A stretch of 64,000 nucleotides of DNA from Clusia tigrina (lineage: Eukaryota > Arthropoda > Insecta > Diptera > Clusiidae). Location: assembly GCA_920105625.2 (NCBI GenBank), contig OV050033.1, forward strand, positions 109,515,700-109,579,699. The letters are read 5' to 3'. Each line of letters opens with the position of its first letter. Positions within the stretch are counted from its first letter, which is position 1. The translations under genes were made by a program, and so were the position numbers. This document shows, piece by piece, positions 13,085-25,700 of this stretch. The notes beneath the pieces were generated by a model. That model saw nothing but the letters and a program-made list of their open reading frames with translations. It was not told the DNA's origin and made no database searches.

Positions 13085-16000
13085 TAAAAGCTATGCTACC
13101 CTTGAGTCCCAAATCATACACTGATAAAACTTCAAATGGCCCTAACTTCTATACGGTACGTCCTACACCTATCAATGTTTGCAACATACAGTTGCTTGAA
13201 ACTTTTTACTGGAGCGTCATAAAACCTTGAAATTTTGTAACAATAAAGTACTCGAGACTCTTGTCAATTTAAGCTATCGCTCAAAGCTATGCTACCCTTG
13301 AGTCCCAAATCAAACACTGATAAATCTTCAAATGGCCCTAGTTTCTATACGGTACGTCCTACACCTATCAAACTTAGCAACATACAAATGCTTGTAGCTT
13401 TTTACTGGAGCGTCATAAAACCTTGAAATTTTGTAACAATAAAGTACTCGAGCCTCTTGTCAATTTAAGCTATCGCTCAAAGCTATGCTAACCTTGAGTC
13501 CCAAATCGAACACTGATAAAACTTCAAATGGCCCTAACTTCTATACGGTACGTCCTACACCTATCAAAGTTTGCAACATACAAGTGATTGTAAATTTTTA
13601 CTGGAAAGTCTAAAAACCTTGAAATTTTGTAACAATAAAGTACTCGAGCCTCTTGAAAATTTAAGCTATCGCTCAAAGCTATGCTACCCTTGAGTCCCAA
13701 ATTAAACACTGATAAAACTTCAAATGGTCCTAACTTCTATACGGTACGTCCTACACCTATCAAAGTTTGCAACATACAAATGCTTGTAACTTTTTACTGG
13801 AGCGTCATAAAACCTTGAAATTTTGTAACAATAAAGTACTCGAGCCTCTTGTCAATTTACTCTATCGCTCAAAGCTATGCTACTCTTGAGTCCCAAATCA
13901 AACACTTATAAAACTTCAAATGGCCCTAACTTCTATACGGTACGTCCTACACCTATCAAAGTTTGCAACATACAAATGATTGTAACTTTTTGCTGGAGCG
14001 TCATAAAACCTGGAAATTTTGTAACAATAAAGTACTCGAGCCTCTTGTCAATTTAAGCTATCGCTCAAAGCTATGCTACCCTTGAGTCCCAAATCAAACA
14101 CTGATAAAGCTTCAAATAGCCCTAACTTCTATACGGTGCATCCTATACCTATCAAAGTTTGCAACATACAAATGCTTGTAACTTTTTACTGGAGTGTCAT
14201 AAAATCTTGAAATTTAAAGTACTTGAGCCTCTTGTCAATTTAAGCTATCGCTCAAAGCTATGCTACCCTCGAGTCCCAAATAAAACACTGAAAAAACTTC
14301 AAATGGCCCTAACTTCTATGCGCTACGTCGTACACCTATCAAAGTTTGCAACATACAAATGCTTGTAACTTTTTACTGGAATTCTTGAAATTTTGTAACA
14401 ATAAAGTACTCGAGACTCTTGTCAATTTAAGCTATCGCTCAAAGCAATGCTACCCTTGAGTCCCAAATCAAACACTGATAAATCTTCGAATGGTCCTAAC
14501 TTCTATACGGTACGTCCTACACCTATCAAACTTAGAAACATACAAATGCTTGTAACTTTTTACTGGAGCGTCATAAAACCTTGAAATTTTGTAACAATGA
14601 AGTACTCGAGCCTCTTGTCAATTTAAGCTATCGCTCAAAGCTATGCTACCCTTGAGTCCCAAATCAAACACTGATAAAATTTCAAATGGCCCTAACTTCT
14701 ATACGGTACGTCCTACACCTATCAAAGTTTGCAACATACAAATGCTTGTAACTTTTTACTGGAGCGTCATAACACCTTGAAATTTTGTAACAATAAAGTG
14801 CTCGAGCCTCTTGACAATTTAAGCTATCGCTCAAAGCTATGCTACCCTTGAGTCCCAAATTAAACACTGATAAAACTTCAAATGGTCCTAACTTCTATAC
14901 GGTACGTCCTACACCTATCAAAGTTTGCAACATACAAATGCTTGTAATTTTTTACTGGAGCGTCATAAAACCTTGAAATTTTGTAACAATAAAGTACTCG
15001 AGCCTCTTGTCAATTTAAGCTATCGCTCAAAGCTATGCTACCCTTGAGTCCCAAATCAAACACTGATAAAACTTCAAATGGTCCTAACTTCTATACGGTA
15101 CGTCCTACACCTATCAAAGTTTGCAACATACAACTGCTTGTAACTTTTTACTGGAGCGTCATAAAACCTTGAAATTTTGTAACAATAAAGTACTCGAGCC
15201 TCTTGTCAATTTAAGCAATCGCTCAAAGCTATACTACCCTTGAGTCCCAAATCAAACACTGATAAAACTTCAAATGGTCCTAACTTCTATACGGTACGTC
15301 CTACACCTATCAAACTTAGCAACATACAAATGCTTGTAACTTTTTACTGGAGCGTCATAAAACCTTGAAATTTTGTAACAATAAAGTACTCGAGCCTCTT
15401 GTCAATTTAAGCTATCGCTCAAAGCTATGCTACCCTTGAGCCCCAAATCAAACACTGATAAAATTTCAAATGGCCCTAACTTCTATACGGTACGTCCTAC
15501 ACCTATCAAAGTTTGCAACATACAAATGCTTGTAACTTTTTACTGGAGGTCATAACACATTGAAATTTTGTAACAATAAAGTGCTCGAGCCTCTTGACAA
15601 TTTAAGCTATTGCTCAAAGCTATGCTACCCTTGAGTCCCAAATTAAACACTGATAAAACTTCAAATGGTCCTAACTTCTATACGGTACGTCCTACACCTA
15701 TCAAAGTTTTCAACATACAAATGCTTGTAACTTTTTACTGGAGCGTCATAAAACCTTGAAATTTTGTAACAATAAATTACTCGAGCCTCTTGTCAATTTA
15801 CGCTATCGCTCAAAGCTATGCTACTCTTGAGTCCCAAATCAAACACTGATAAAAGTTCAAATGGCCCTAACTTCTAGACGGTACGTCCTACACCTATCAA
15901 AGTTTGCAACATACAAGTGATTGTAACTTTTTGCTGGAGCGTCATAAAACCTGGAAATTTTGTAACAATAAAGTACTCGAGCCTCTTGTCAATTTAAGCT

Positions 16001-17947
16001 ATCGCTCAAAGCTATGCTACGCTTGAGTCCCAAATCAAACAATGATAAAGCTTCAAATGGCCCTAACTTCTATACGGTGCATCCTATACCTATCAAAGTT
16101 TGCAACATACAAATGCTTGTAACTTTTTACTGGAGTGTCATAAAATCTTGAAATTTTGTAACAATAAAGTACTCGAGCCTCTTGTCAATTTAAGCTATCG
16201 CTCAAAGCTGTGCTACCCTCGAGTCCCAAATCAAACACTGAAAAAACTTCAAATGGCCCTAACTTCTATACGCTACGTCGTACACCTATCAAAGTTTGCA
16301 ACATACAATTGCTAGTAACTTTTTACTGGAGCGTCATAAAATCTTGAAATTTTGTAACAATAAAGTACTCGAGCCTCTTGTCAATTTAAGCAATCGCTCA
16401 AAGCTATACTACCCTTGAGTCCCAAATAAAACATTGATAAAACTTCAAATGGCCCTAATTTCTATACAGTGCATCCTATACCTATCAAAATTTGCAACAT
16501 ACAAATGCTTGTAACTTTTTACTGGAGTGTCATAAAACCTTGAAATTTTGTAACAATAAAGTAATCGAGACTCTTGTCAATTTAAGATATCGCTCAAAGC
16601 AATGCTACCCTTGAGTCCCAAATCAAACTCTGATGAATCTTCAAATGGTCCTAACTTCTATACGGTACGTCCTACACCTATCAAACTTAGCAACATACAA
16701 ATGCTTGTAACTTTTTACTGGAGCGTCATAAAACCTTGAAATTTTGTAACAATAAAGTACTCGAGCCTCTTGTCAATTTAAGCTATCGCTCAAAGCTATG
16801 CTACCCTTGAGTCCCAAATCAAACACTGATAAAATTTCAAATGACCCTAACTTCTATACGGTACGTCCTACACCTATCAAAGTTTGCAACATACAAGTGC
16901 TTGTAACTTTTTACTGGAGCGTCATAAAACCTTGAAATTTTGTAACAATAAAGTACTCGAGCCTCTTGACAATTTAAGCTATCGCTCAAAGCTATGCTAC
17001 CCTTGAGTCCCAAATCGAACACTGATAAAACTTCAAATGGCCCTAATTTCTATATGGTGCATCCTATACCTATCAAAGTTTGCAACATACAAATGCTTGT
17101 AACTTTTTACGGGAGTGTCATAAAACCTTGAAATTTTGTAACAATAAAGTACTCGAGCCACTTGCCAATTTAAGCTATCGCTCAAAGCTATGCTACCCTT
17201 GAGTCCCAAATCAAACACTGATAAAACTTCAAATGGCCCGAACTTCTATACGGTACGTATTACACCTATCAAAGTTTGCAACATACACATGCTTGTAACT
17301 TTTTACTGGAGCGTCATAAAACCTTGAAATTTTGTAACAATAAAGTATTCGAGCCTCTTGTCAACTTAAGCTATCGCTCAAAGCTATGCTACCCTTGAGT
17401 CCCAAATCAAACACTGATAAAACTTCAAATGGCCCTAACTTTTATACGGTACTTCCTACACCTATCAAAGTTTGCAACATTCAAATGCTTGTAACTTTTT
17501 ACTGGAGCGTCATAAAACCTTGAAATTTTGTAACAATAAAGTACTCGAGCCTCTTGTCAATTTAAGCTATCGTTCATAGCTATGCCACCCTCGAGTCCCA
17601 AATCAAACACTGATAAAACTTCAAATGGCCCTAACTTCTATACGCTACGTCCTACACCTATCAAAGTTTGCAACATACAAATGCTAGTAACTTTTTTCTG
17701 GAGCGTCATAAAATCTTGAAATTTTGTAACAATAAAATACTTGAGCCTCTTGTCAATTTAAGCTATCGCACAAAGCTATGCTACCCTTGAGTCCCAAATC
17801 AAACACTGATAAAACTTCAAATGGCCCTCACTTCTATATGGTACGTCCTACACCTATCAAAGTTTGCAACATATAACTGCTTGTAACTTTTTACTGGGGC
17901 GTCATAAAACCTTGAAATTTTGTAACAATAAAGTACTCGAGCCTCTT
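13085..17947 (+). repeat. Mosaic linker between segmental copies (B)
   Basis: This part of the 101-monomer unit is built from pieces found elsewhere in the window. 14,682-16,315 follows 3,521-5,154 at an offset of 11,161; from about 16,300 to 16,764 it follows 8,470-8,934 at an offset of 7,830; from about 16,525 to 17,947 it also matches 35,985-37,407 at an offset of 19,460. It holds two 9-bp deletions close together (near 14,212 and 14,377). The first of these, inside AATTTAAAGTAC, was seen only once in the window. The stretch 13,500-13,700 carries several private changes and had no close partner that I found. Confidence 0.8.
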
Positions 17948-19300
17948 TTCAATTTAAGCTATCGCTCAAAGCTATGCTACCCTTGAGTCCCAAATCAAAC
18001 ACCGATATAACTTCAAATGGCACTAACTTCTATACGGTGCATCCTATACCTATCAAAGTTTGCAACATACAAATGCTTGTAACTTTTTACTGGAGTGTCA
18101 TAAAACCTTGAAATTTTGTAACAATAAAGTACTCGAGCCTCTTGCCAATTTAAGCTATCGCTCATAGCTATGCTACCCTCGAGTCCCAAATCAAACACTG
18201 AAAAAACTTCAAATGGCCCTAACTTCTATACGCTACGTCCTACACCTATCAAAGTTTGCAACATACGAATGCTAGTAACTTTTCACTGGAGCGTCATAAA
18301 ATCTTGAAATTTTGTAACAATAAAATACTTGAGCCTCTTGTCAATTTAAGCTATCGCTCAAAGCTATGCTACCCTTGAGTCCCAAATCAAACACTGATAA
18401 AACTTCAAATGGCCCAAACTTCTATATGGTACGTCCTACACCTATCAAAGTTTGCAACATATAAGTGCTTGTAACTTTTTACTGGTTCGTCATAAAACTT
18501 TGAAATTTTGTAACAATAAATTACTCGAGCCTCTTGTCAATTTAAGCTATCGCTCAAAGCTATGCTACCCTTGAGTCCCAAATCAAACACATTTAAAACT
18601 TCAAATGGCACTAACTTCTATACGGTGCATCCTATACCTATCAAAGTTTGCAACATACGAATTCTTGTAACTTTTTACTGGAGCGTCATAAAACCTTGAA
18701 ATTTTGTAACAATAAAGTACTCGAGCCTCTTGCCAATTTAAGCTATCGCTCATAGCTATGCTACCCTCGAGTCCCAAATCAAACACTGATAAAACTTCAA
18801 ATGGCCCTAACTTCTATACGCTACGTCCTACACCTATCAAAGTTTGCAACATACGAATGCTAGTAACTTTTCACTGGAGCGTCATAAAATCTTGAAATTT
18901 TGTAACAATAAAATACTTGAGCCTCTTGTCAATTTAAGCTATCGCTCAAAGCTATGCTACCCTTGAGTCCCAAATCAAACACTGATAAAACTTCAAATGG
19001 CCCAAACTTCTATATGGTACGTCCTACACCTATCAAAGTTTGCAACATATAAGTGCTTGTAACTTTTTACTGGTTCGTCATAAAACTTTGAAATTTTGTA
19101 ACAATAAATTACTCGAGCCTCTTGTCAATTTAAGCTATCGCTCAAAGCTATGCTACCCTTGAGTCCCAAATCAAACACATTTAAAACTTCAAATGGCACT
19201 AACTTCTATACGGTGCATCCTATACCTATCAAAGTTTGCAACATACGAATTCTTGTAACTTTTTACTGGAGCGTCATAAAACCTTGAAATTTTGTAACAA
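17948..19300 (+). repeat. 3-monomer tandem, 588-bp period
   Basis: A three-monomer block is tandemly repeated with a period of exactly 588 bp. The GAATGCTAGTAACTTTTCAC monomer appears near 18,267 and 18,855, the rare ACTGGTTCGTCAT monomer at 18,481 and 19,069, and the CACATTTAAAAC junction near 18,590 and 19,178. The ACTGGTTCGT form was seen nowhere else in the window, so this is a local event. The left junction at about 17,948 matches a deletion of the monomer carrying the GCTACTACCG insertion, when compared with 37,408 onward. Confidence 0.85.
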
Positions 19301-19772
19301 TAAAGTACTCGAGCCTCTTGTCAATTTAAGCTATCGCTCAAAGCTATGCTACCCTTGAGTCCCATATCAAACACTGATAAAACTTCAAATGGTCCTAACT
19401 TCTATACGGTACGTCCTACACCTATCAAAGTTTGCAACATACAAGTGATTGTAACTTTTTGCTGGAGCGTCATAAAACCTGGAAATTTTGTAACAATAAA
19501 GTACTCGACCCTCTTGTCAATTTAAGCTATCGCTCAAAGCAATGCTACCCTTGAGTCCGAATCAAACACTGATAAAGCTTCAAATAGCCCTAACTTCTAT
19601 ACGGTGCATCCTATACCTATCAAAGTTTGCAACATACAAATGCTTGTAACTTTTTACTGGAGTGTCATAAAATCTTGAAATTTTGTAACAATAAAGTACT
19701 CGAGCCTCTTGTCAATTTAAGCTATCGCTCAAAGCTATGCTACCCTTGAGTCCCAAATCAAACACTGATAAA
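19301..19772 (+). repeat. Short linker before the second segmental copy
   Basis: About two and a half monomers bridge the 588-bp tandem to the right segmental copy. They resemble the GATTGTAACTTTTTGCTGG and CAAATAGCCC types also seen near 13,980 and 14,115. Private features are the loss of the XhoI site at 19,505-19,510 (CTCGAC) and a 1-bp loss in GAGTCCGAATC near 19,558. If the duplicated unit begins upstream of the window, part of this linker could be the true left end of the unit. Confidence 0.75.
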
Positions 19773-22700
19773 ACTTCAAATGGCCCTAACTTCTATACGG
19801 TACGTCCTACACCTATCAAAGTTTGCAACATACAAATGCTTGTAACTTTTTACTGGAGTGTCATAAAACCTTGAAATTTTGTAACAATAAAGTACTCGAG
19901 CCTCTTGTCAATTTAAGCAATCGCTCAAAGCTATGCTACCCTTGAGTCCTAAATCAAACATTGATAAAACTTCAAATGGCCCTAATTTCTATACGGTGCA
20001 TCCTATACCTATCAAAGTTTGCAACATACATATGCTTGTAACTTTTTGCTGGAGCGTCATAAAACCTGGAAATTTTGTAACAATAAAGAACTCGAGCCTC
20101 TTGTCAATTTAAGCTATCGCTCAAAGCTATGCTACCCTTGAGTCCCAAATTAAACACTGATAAAACTTCAAATGGTCCTAACTTCTATACGGTACGTCCT
20201 ACACCTATCAAAGTTTGCAACATACAAATGCTTGTAATTTTTTACTGGAGCGTCATAAAACCTTGAAATTTTGTAACAATAAAGTACTCGAGCCTCTTGT
20301 CAATTTAAGCTATCGCTCAAAGCTATGCTACCCTTGAGTCCCAAATCAAACACTGATAAAACTTCAAATGGTCCTAACTTCTATACGGTACGTCCTACAC
20401 CTATCAAAGTTTGCAACATACAACTGCTTGTAACTTTTTACTGGAGCGTCATAAAACCTTGAAATTTTGTAACAATAAAGTACTCGAGCCTCTTGTCAAT
20501 TTAAGCAATCGCTCAAAGCTATACTACCCTTGAGTCCCAAATCAAACACTGATAAAACTTCAAATGGTCCTAACTTCTATACGGTACGTCCTACACCTAT
20601 CAAACTTAGCAACATACAAATGCTTGTAACTTTTTACTGGAGCGTCATAAAACCTTGAAATTTTGTAACAATAAAGTACTCGAGCCTCTTGTCAATTTAA
20701 GCTATCGCTCAAAGCTATGCTACCCTTGAGTCCCAAATCAAACACTGATAAAATTTCAAATGGCCCTAACTTCTATACGGTACGTCCTACACCTATCAAA
20801 GTTTGCAACATACAAATGCTTGTAACTTTTTACTGGAGGTCATAACACATTGAAATTTTGTAACAATAAAGTGCTCGAGCCTCTTGACAATTTAAGCTAT
20901 TGCTCAAAGCTATGCTACCCTTGAGTCCCAAATTAAACACTGATAAAACTTCAAATGGTCCTAACTTCTATACGGTACGTCCTACACCTATCAAAGTTTG
21001 CAACATACAAATGCTTGTAACTTTTTACTGGAGCGTCATAAAACCTTGAAATTTTGTAACAATAAATTACTCGAGCCTCTTGTCAATTTACGCTATCGCT
21101 CAAAGCTATGCTACTCTTGAGTCCAAATCAAACACTGATAAAAGTTCAAATGGCCCTAACTTCTATACGGTACGTCCTACACCTATCAAAGTTTGCAACA
21201 TACAAGTGATTGTAACTTTTTGCTGGAGCGTCATAAAACCTGGAAATTTTGTAACAATAAAGTACTCGAGCCTCTTGTCAATTTAAGCTATCGCTCAAAG
21301 CTATGCTACGCTTGAGTCCCAAATCAAACAATGATAAAGCTTCAAATGGCCCTAACTTCTATACGGTGCATCCTATACCTATCAAAGTTTGCAACATACA
21401 AATGCTTGTAACTTTTTACTGGAGTGTCATAAAATCTTGAAATTTTGTAACAATAAAGTACTCGAGCCTCTTGTCAATTTAAGCTATGGCTCAAAGCTGT
21501 GCTACCCTCGAGTCCCAAATCAAACACTGAAAAAACTTCAAATGGCCCTAACTTCTATACGCTACGTCGTACACCTATCAAAGTTTGCAACATACAAATG
21601 CTAGTAACTTTTTACTGGAGCGTCATAAAATCTTGAAATTTTGTAACAATAAAGTACTTGAGCCTCTTGTCAATTTAAGTTATCGCTCAAAGCTATGCTA
21701 CCCTTGAGTCCCAAATCAAACACTGATAAAAATTCAAATGGCCCTAACTTCTATATGGCACGTCCTACACCTATCAAAGTTTACAACATATAAGTGCTTG
21801 TGACTTTTTACTGGAGCGTCATAAAACCTTGAAATTTTTTAACATTAAAGTATTCGAGCCTCTTGTCAATTTAAGCTATCGCTTAAAGCTGTGCTACCCT
21901 TGAGTCCCAAATCAAACACTGATAAAACTTCAAATGGCACTAAATTCTATACGGTGCATCCTATACCTATCAAAGTTTGCAACATACGAATTCTTGTAAC
22001 TTTTTACTGGAGCGTCATAAAACCTTGAAATTTTGTAACAATAAAGTACTCGAGCCTCTTGTCAATTTAAGCTATCGCTCAAAGCTATGCTACCCTTGAG
22101 TCCCAAATCAAACACTGATAAAACTTCAAATGGTCCTAACTTCTATACGGTACGTCCTACACCTATCAAAGTTTGCAACATACAAATGCTTGTAACTTTT
22201 TACTGGAGTGTCATAAAACCTGGAAATTTTGTAACAATAAAGAACTCGAGCCTCTTGTCAATTTAAGCTATCGCTCAAAGCTATGCTTCCCTTGAGTCCC
22301 AAATCAAACACTGATAAAGCTTCAAATGGCCCTAACTTCTATACGGTGCATCCTATACCTATCAAAGTTTGCAACATACAAATGCTTGTAACTTTTTACT
22401 GGAGTGTCATAAAATCTTGAAATTTTGTAACAATAAAGTACTCGAGCCTCTTGTCAATTTAAGCTATCGCTCAAAGCTATGCTACCCTCGAGTCCCAAAT
22501 CAAACACTGAAAAAACTTCAAATGGCCCTAACTTCTATACGCTACGTCGTACACCTACCAAAGTTTGCAACATACAAATGCTTGTAACTTTTTACTGGAA
22601 TTCTTGAAATTTTGTAACAATAAAGTACTCGAGACTCTTGTCAATTTAAGCTATCGCTCAAAGCAATGCTACCCTTGAGTCCCAAATCAAAAACTGATAA

Positions 22701-25700
22701 ATCTTCGAATGGTCCTAACTTCTATACGGTACGTCCTACACCTATCAAACTTAGAAACATACAAATGCTTGTAACTTTTTACTGGAGCGTCATAAAACCT
22801 TGAAATTTTGTAGCAATGAAGTACTCGAGCCTCTTGTCAATTTAAGATATCGCTCAAAGCTATACTACCCTTGAGTCCCAAATAAAACATTGATAAAACT
22901 TCAAATGGCCCTAATTTCTATACGGTGCATCCTATACCTATCAAAATTTGCAACATACAAATGCTTGTAACTTTTTACTGGAGTGTCATAAAACCTTGAA
23001 ATTTTGTAACAATAAAGTACTCGAGACTCTTGTCAATTTAAGATATCGCTCAAAGCAATGCTACCCTTGAGTCCCAAATCAAACACTGATGAATCTTCAA
23101 ATGGTCCTAACTTCTATACGGTACGTCCTACACCTATCAAACTTAGCAACATACAAATGCTTGTAACTTTTTACTGGAGCGTCATAAAACCTTGAAATTT
23201 TGTAACAATAAAGTACTCGAGCCTCTTGTCAATTTAAGCTATCGCTCAAAGCTATGCTACCCTTGAGTCCCAAATCAAACACTGATAAAATTTCAAATGA
23301 CCCTAACTTCTATACGGTACGTCCTACACCTATCAAAGTTTGCAACATACAAGTGCTTGTAACTTTTTACTGGAGCGTCATAAAACCTTGAAATTTTGTA
23401 ACAATAAAGTGCTCGAGCCTCTTGACAATTTAAGCTATCGCTCAAAGCTATGCTACCCTTGAGTCCCAAATTAAACACTGATAAAACTTCAAATGGTCCT
23501 AACTTCTATACGGTACGTCCTACACCTATCAAAGTTTGCAACATACAAATGCTTGTAATTTTTTACTGGAGCGTCATAAAACCTTGAAATTTTGTAACAA
23601 TAAAGTACTCGAGCCTCTTGTCAATTTAAGCTATCGCTCAAAGCTATGCTACCCTTGAGTCCCAAATCAAACACTGATAAAACTTCAAATGGTCCTAATT
23701 TCTATACGGTACGTCCTACACCTATCAAAGTTTGCAACATACAACTGCTTGTAACTTTTTACTGGAGCGTCATAAAACCTTGAAATTTTGTAACAATAAA
23801 GTACTCGAGCCTCTTGTCAATTTAAGCAATCGCTCAAAGCTATACTACCCTTGAGTCCCAAATCAAACACTGATAAAACTTCAAATGGTCCTAACTTCTA
23901 TACGGTACGTCCTACACCTATCAAACTTAGCAACATACAAATGCTTGTAACTTTTTACTGGAGCGTCATAAAACCTTGAAATTTTGTAACAATAAAGTAC
24001 TCGAGCCTCTTGTCAATTTAAGCTATCGCTCAAAGCTATGCTACCCTTGAGCCCCAAATCAAACACTGATCAAATTTCAAATGGCCCTAACTTCTATACG
24101 GTACGTCCTACACCTATCAAAGTTTGCAACATACAAATGCTTGTAACTTTTTACTGGAGGTCATAACACATTGAAATTTTGTAACAATAAAGTGCTCGAG
24201 CCTCTTGACAATTTAAGCTATTGCTCAAAGCTATGCTACCCTTGAGTCCCAAATTAAACACTGATAAAACTTCAAATGGTCCTAACTTCTATACGGTACG
24301 TCCTACACCTATCAAAGTTTGCAACATACAAATGCTTGTAACTTTTTACTGGAGCGTCATAAAACCTTGAAATTTTGTAACAATAAAGTACTCGAGCCTC
24401 TTGTCAATTTACGCTATCGCTCAAAGCTATGCTACTCTTGAGTCCCAAATCAAACACTGATAAAAGTTCAAATGGCCCTAACTTCTATACGGTACGTCCT
24501 ACACCTATCAAAGTTTGCAACATACAAGTGATTGTAACTTTTTGCTGGAGCGTCATAAAACCTGGAAATTTTGTAACAATAAAGTACTCGAGCCTCTTGT
24601 CAATTTAAGCTATCGCTCAAAGCTATGCTACGTTTGAGTCCCAAATCAAACAATGATAAAGCTTCAAATGGCCCTAACTTCTATACGGTGCATCCTATAC
24701 CTATCAAAGTTTGCAACATACAAATGCTTGTAACTTTTTACTGGAGTGTCATAAAATCTTGAAATTTTGTAACAATAAAGTACTCGAGCCTCTTGTCAAT
24801 TTAAGCTATCGCTCAAAGCTGTGCTACCCTCGAGTCCCAAATCAAACACTGAAAAAACTTCAAATGGCCCTAACTTCTATACGCTACGTCGTACACCTAT
24901 CAAAGTTTGCAACATACAAATGCTAGTAACTTTTTACTGGAGTGTCATAAAATCTTGAAATTTTGTAACAATAAAGTACTTGAGCCTCTTGTCAATTTAA
25001 GTTATCGCTCAAAGCTATGCTACCCTTGAGTCCCAAATCAAACACTGATAAAAATTCAAATGGCCCTAACTTCTATATGGCACGTCCTACACCTATCAAA
25101 GTTTACAACATATAAGTGCTTGTGACTTTTTACTGGAGCGTCATAAAACCTTGAAATTTTTTAACATTAAAGTATTCGAGCCTCTTGTCAATTTAAGCTA
25201 TCGCTCAAAGCTGTGCTACCCTTGAGTCCCAAATCAAACACTGATAAAGCTTCAAATGGCCCTAACTTCTATACGGTGCATCCTATACCTATCAAAGTTT
25301 GCAACATACAAATGCTTGTAACTTTTTACTGGAGTGTCATAAAATCTTGAAATTTTGCAACAATAAAGTACTCGAGCCTCTTGTCAATTTAAGCTATCGC
25401 TCAAAGCTATGCTACCCTCGGGTCCCAAATCAAACACTGAAAAAACTTCAAATGGCCCTAACTTCTATACGCTACGTCGTACACCTATCAAAGTTTGCAA
25501 CATACAATTGCTTGTAACTTTTTACTGGAGCGTCATAAAATCTTGAAATTTTGTAACAATAAAGTACTCGAGCCTCTTGTCAATTTAAGCAATCGCTCAA
25601 AGCTATACTACCCTTGAGTCCCAAATAAAACATTGATAAAACTTCAAATGGCCCTAATTTCTATACGGTGCATCCTATACCTATCAAAATTTGCAACATA

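Noticed and set aside
1308..21286. 68-codon open frames at 1,308-1,514 and 21,080-21,286
   Set aside because: They exist because a 1-bp deletion (GAGTCCAAATC) joins two frames, and there are two only because the segment was duplicated. Not a gene.
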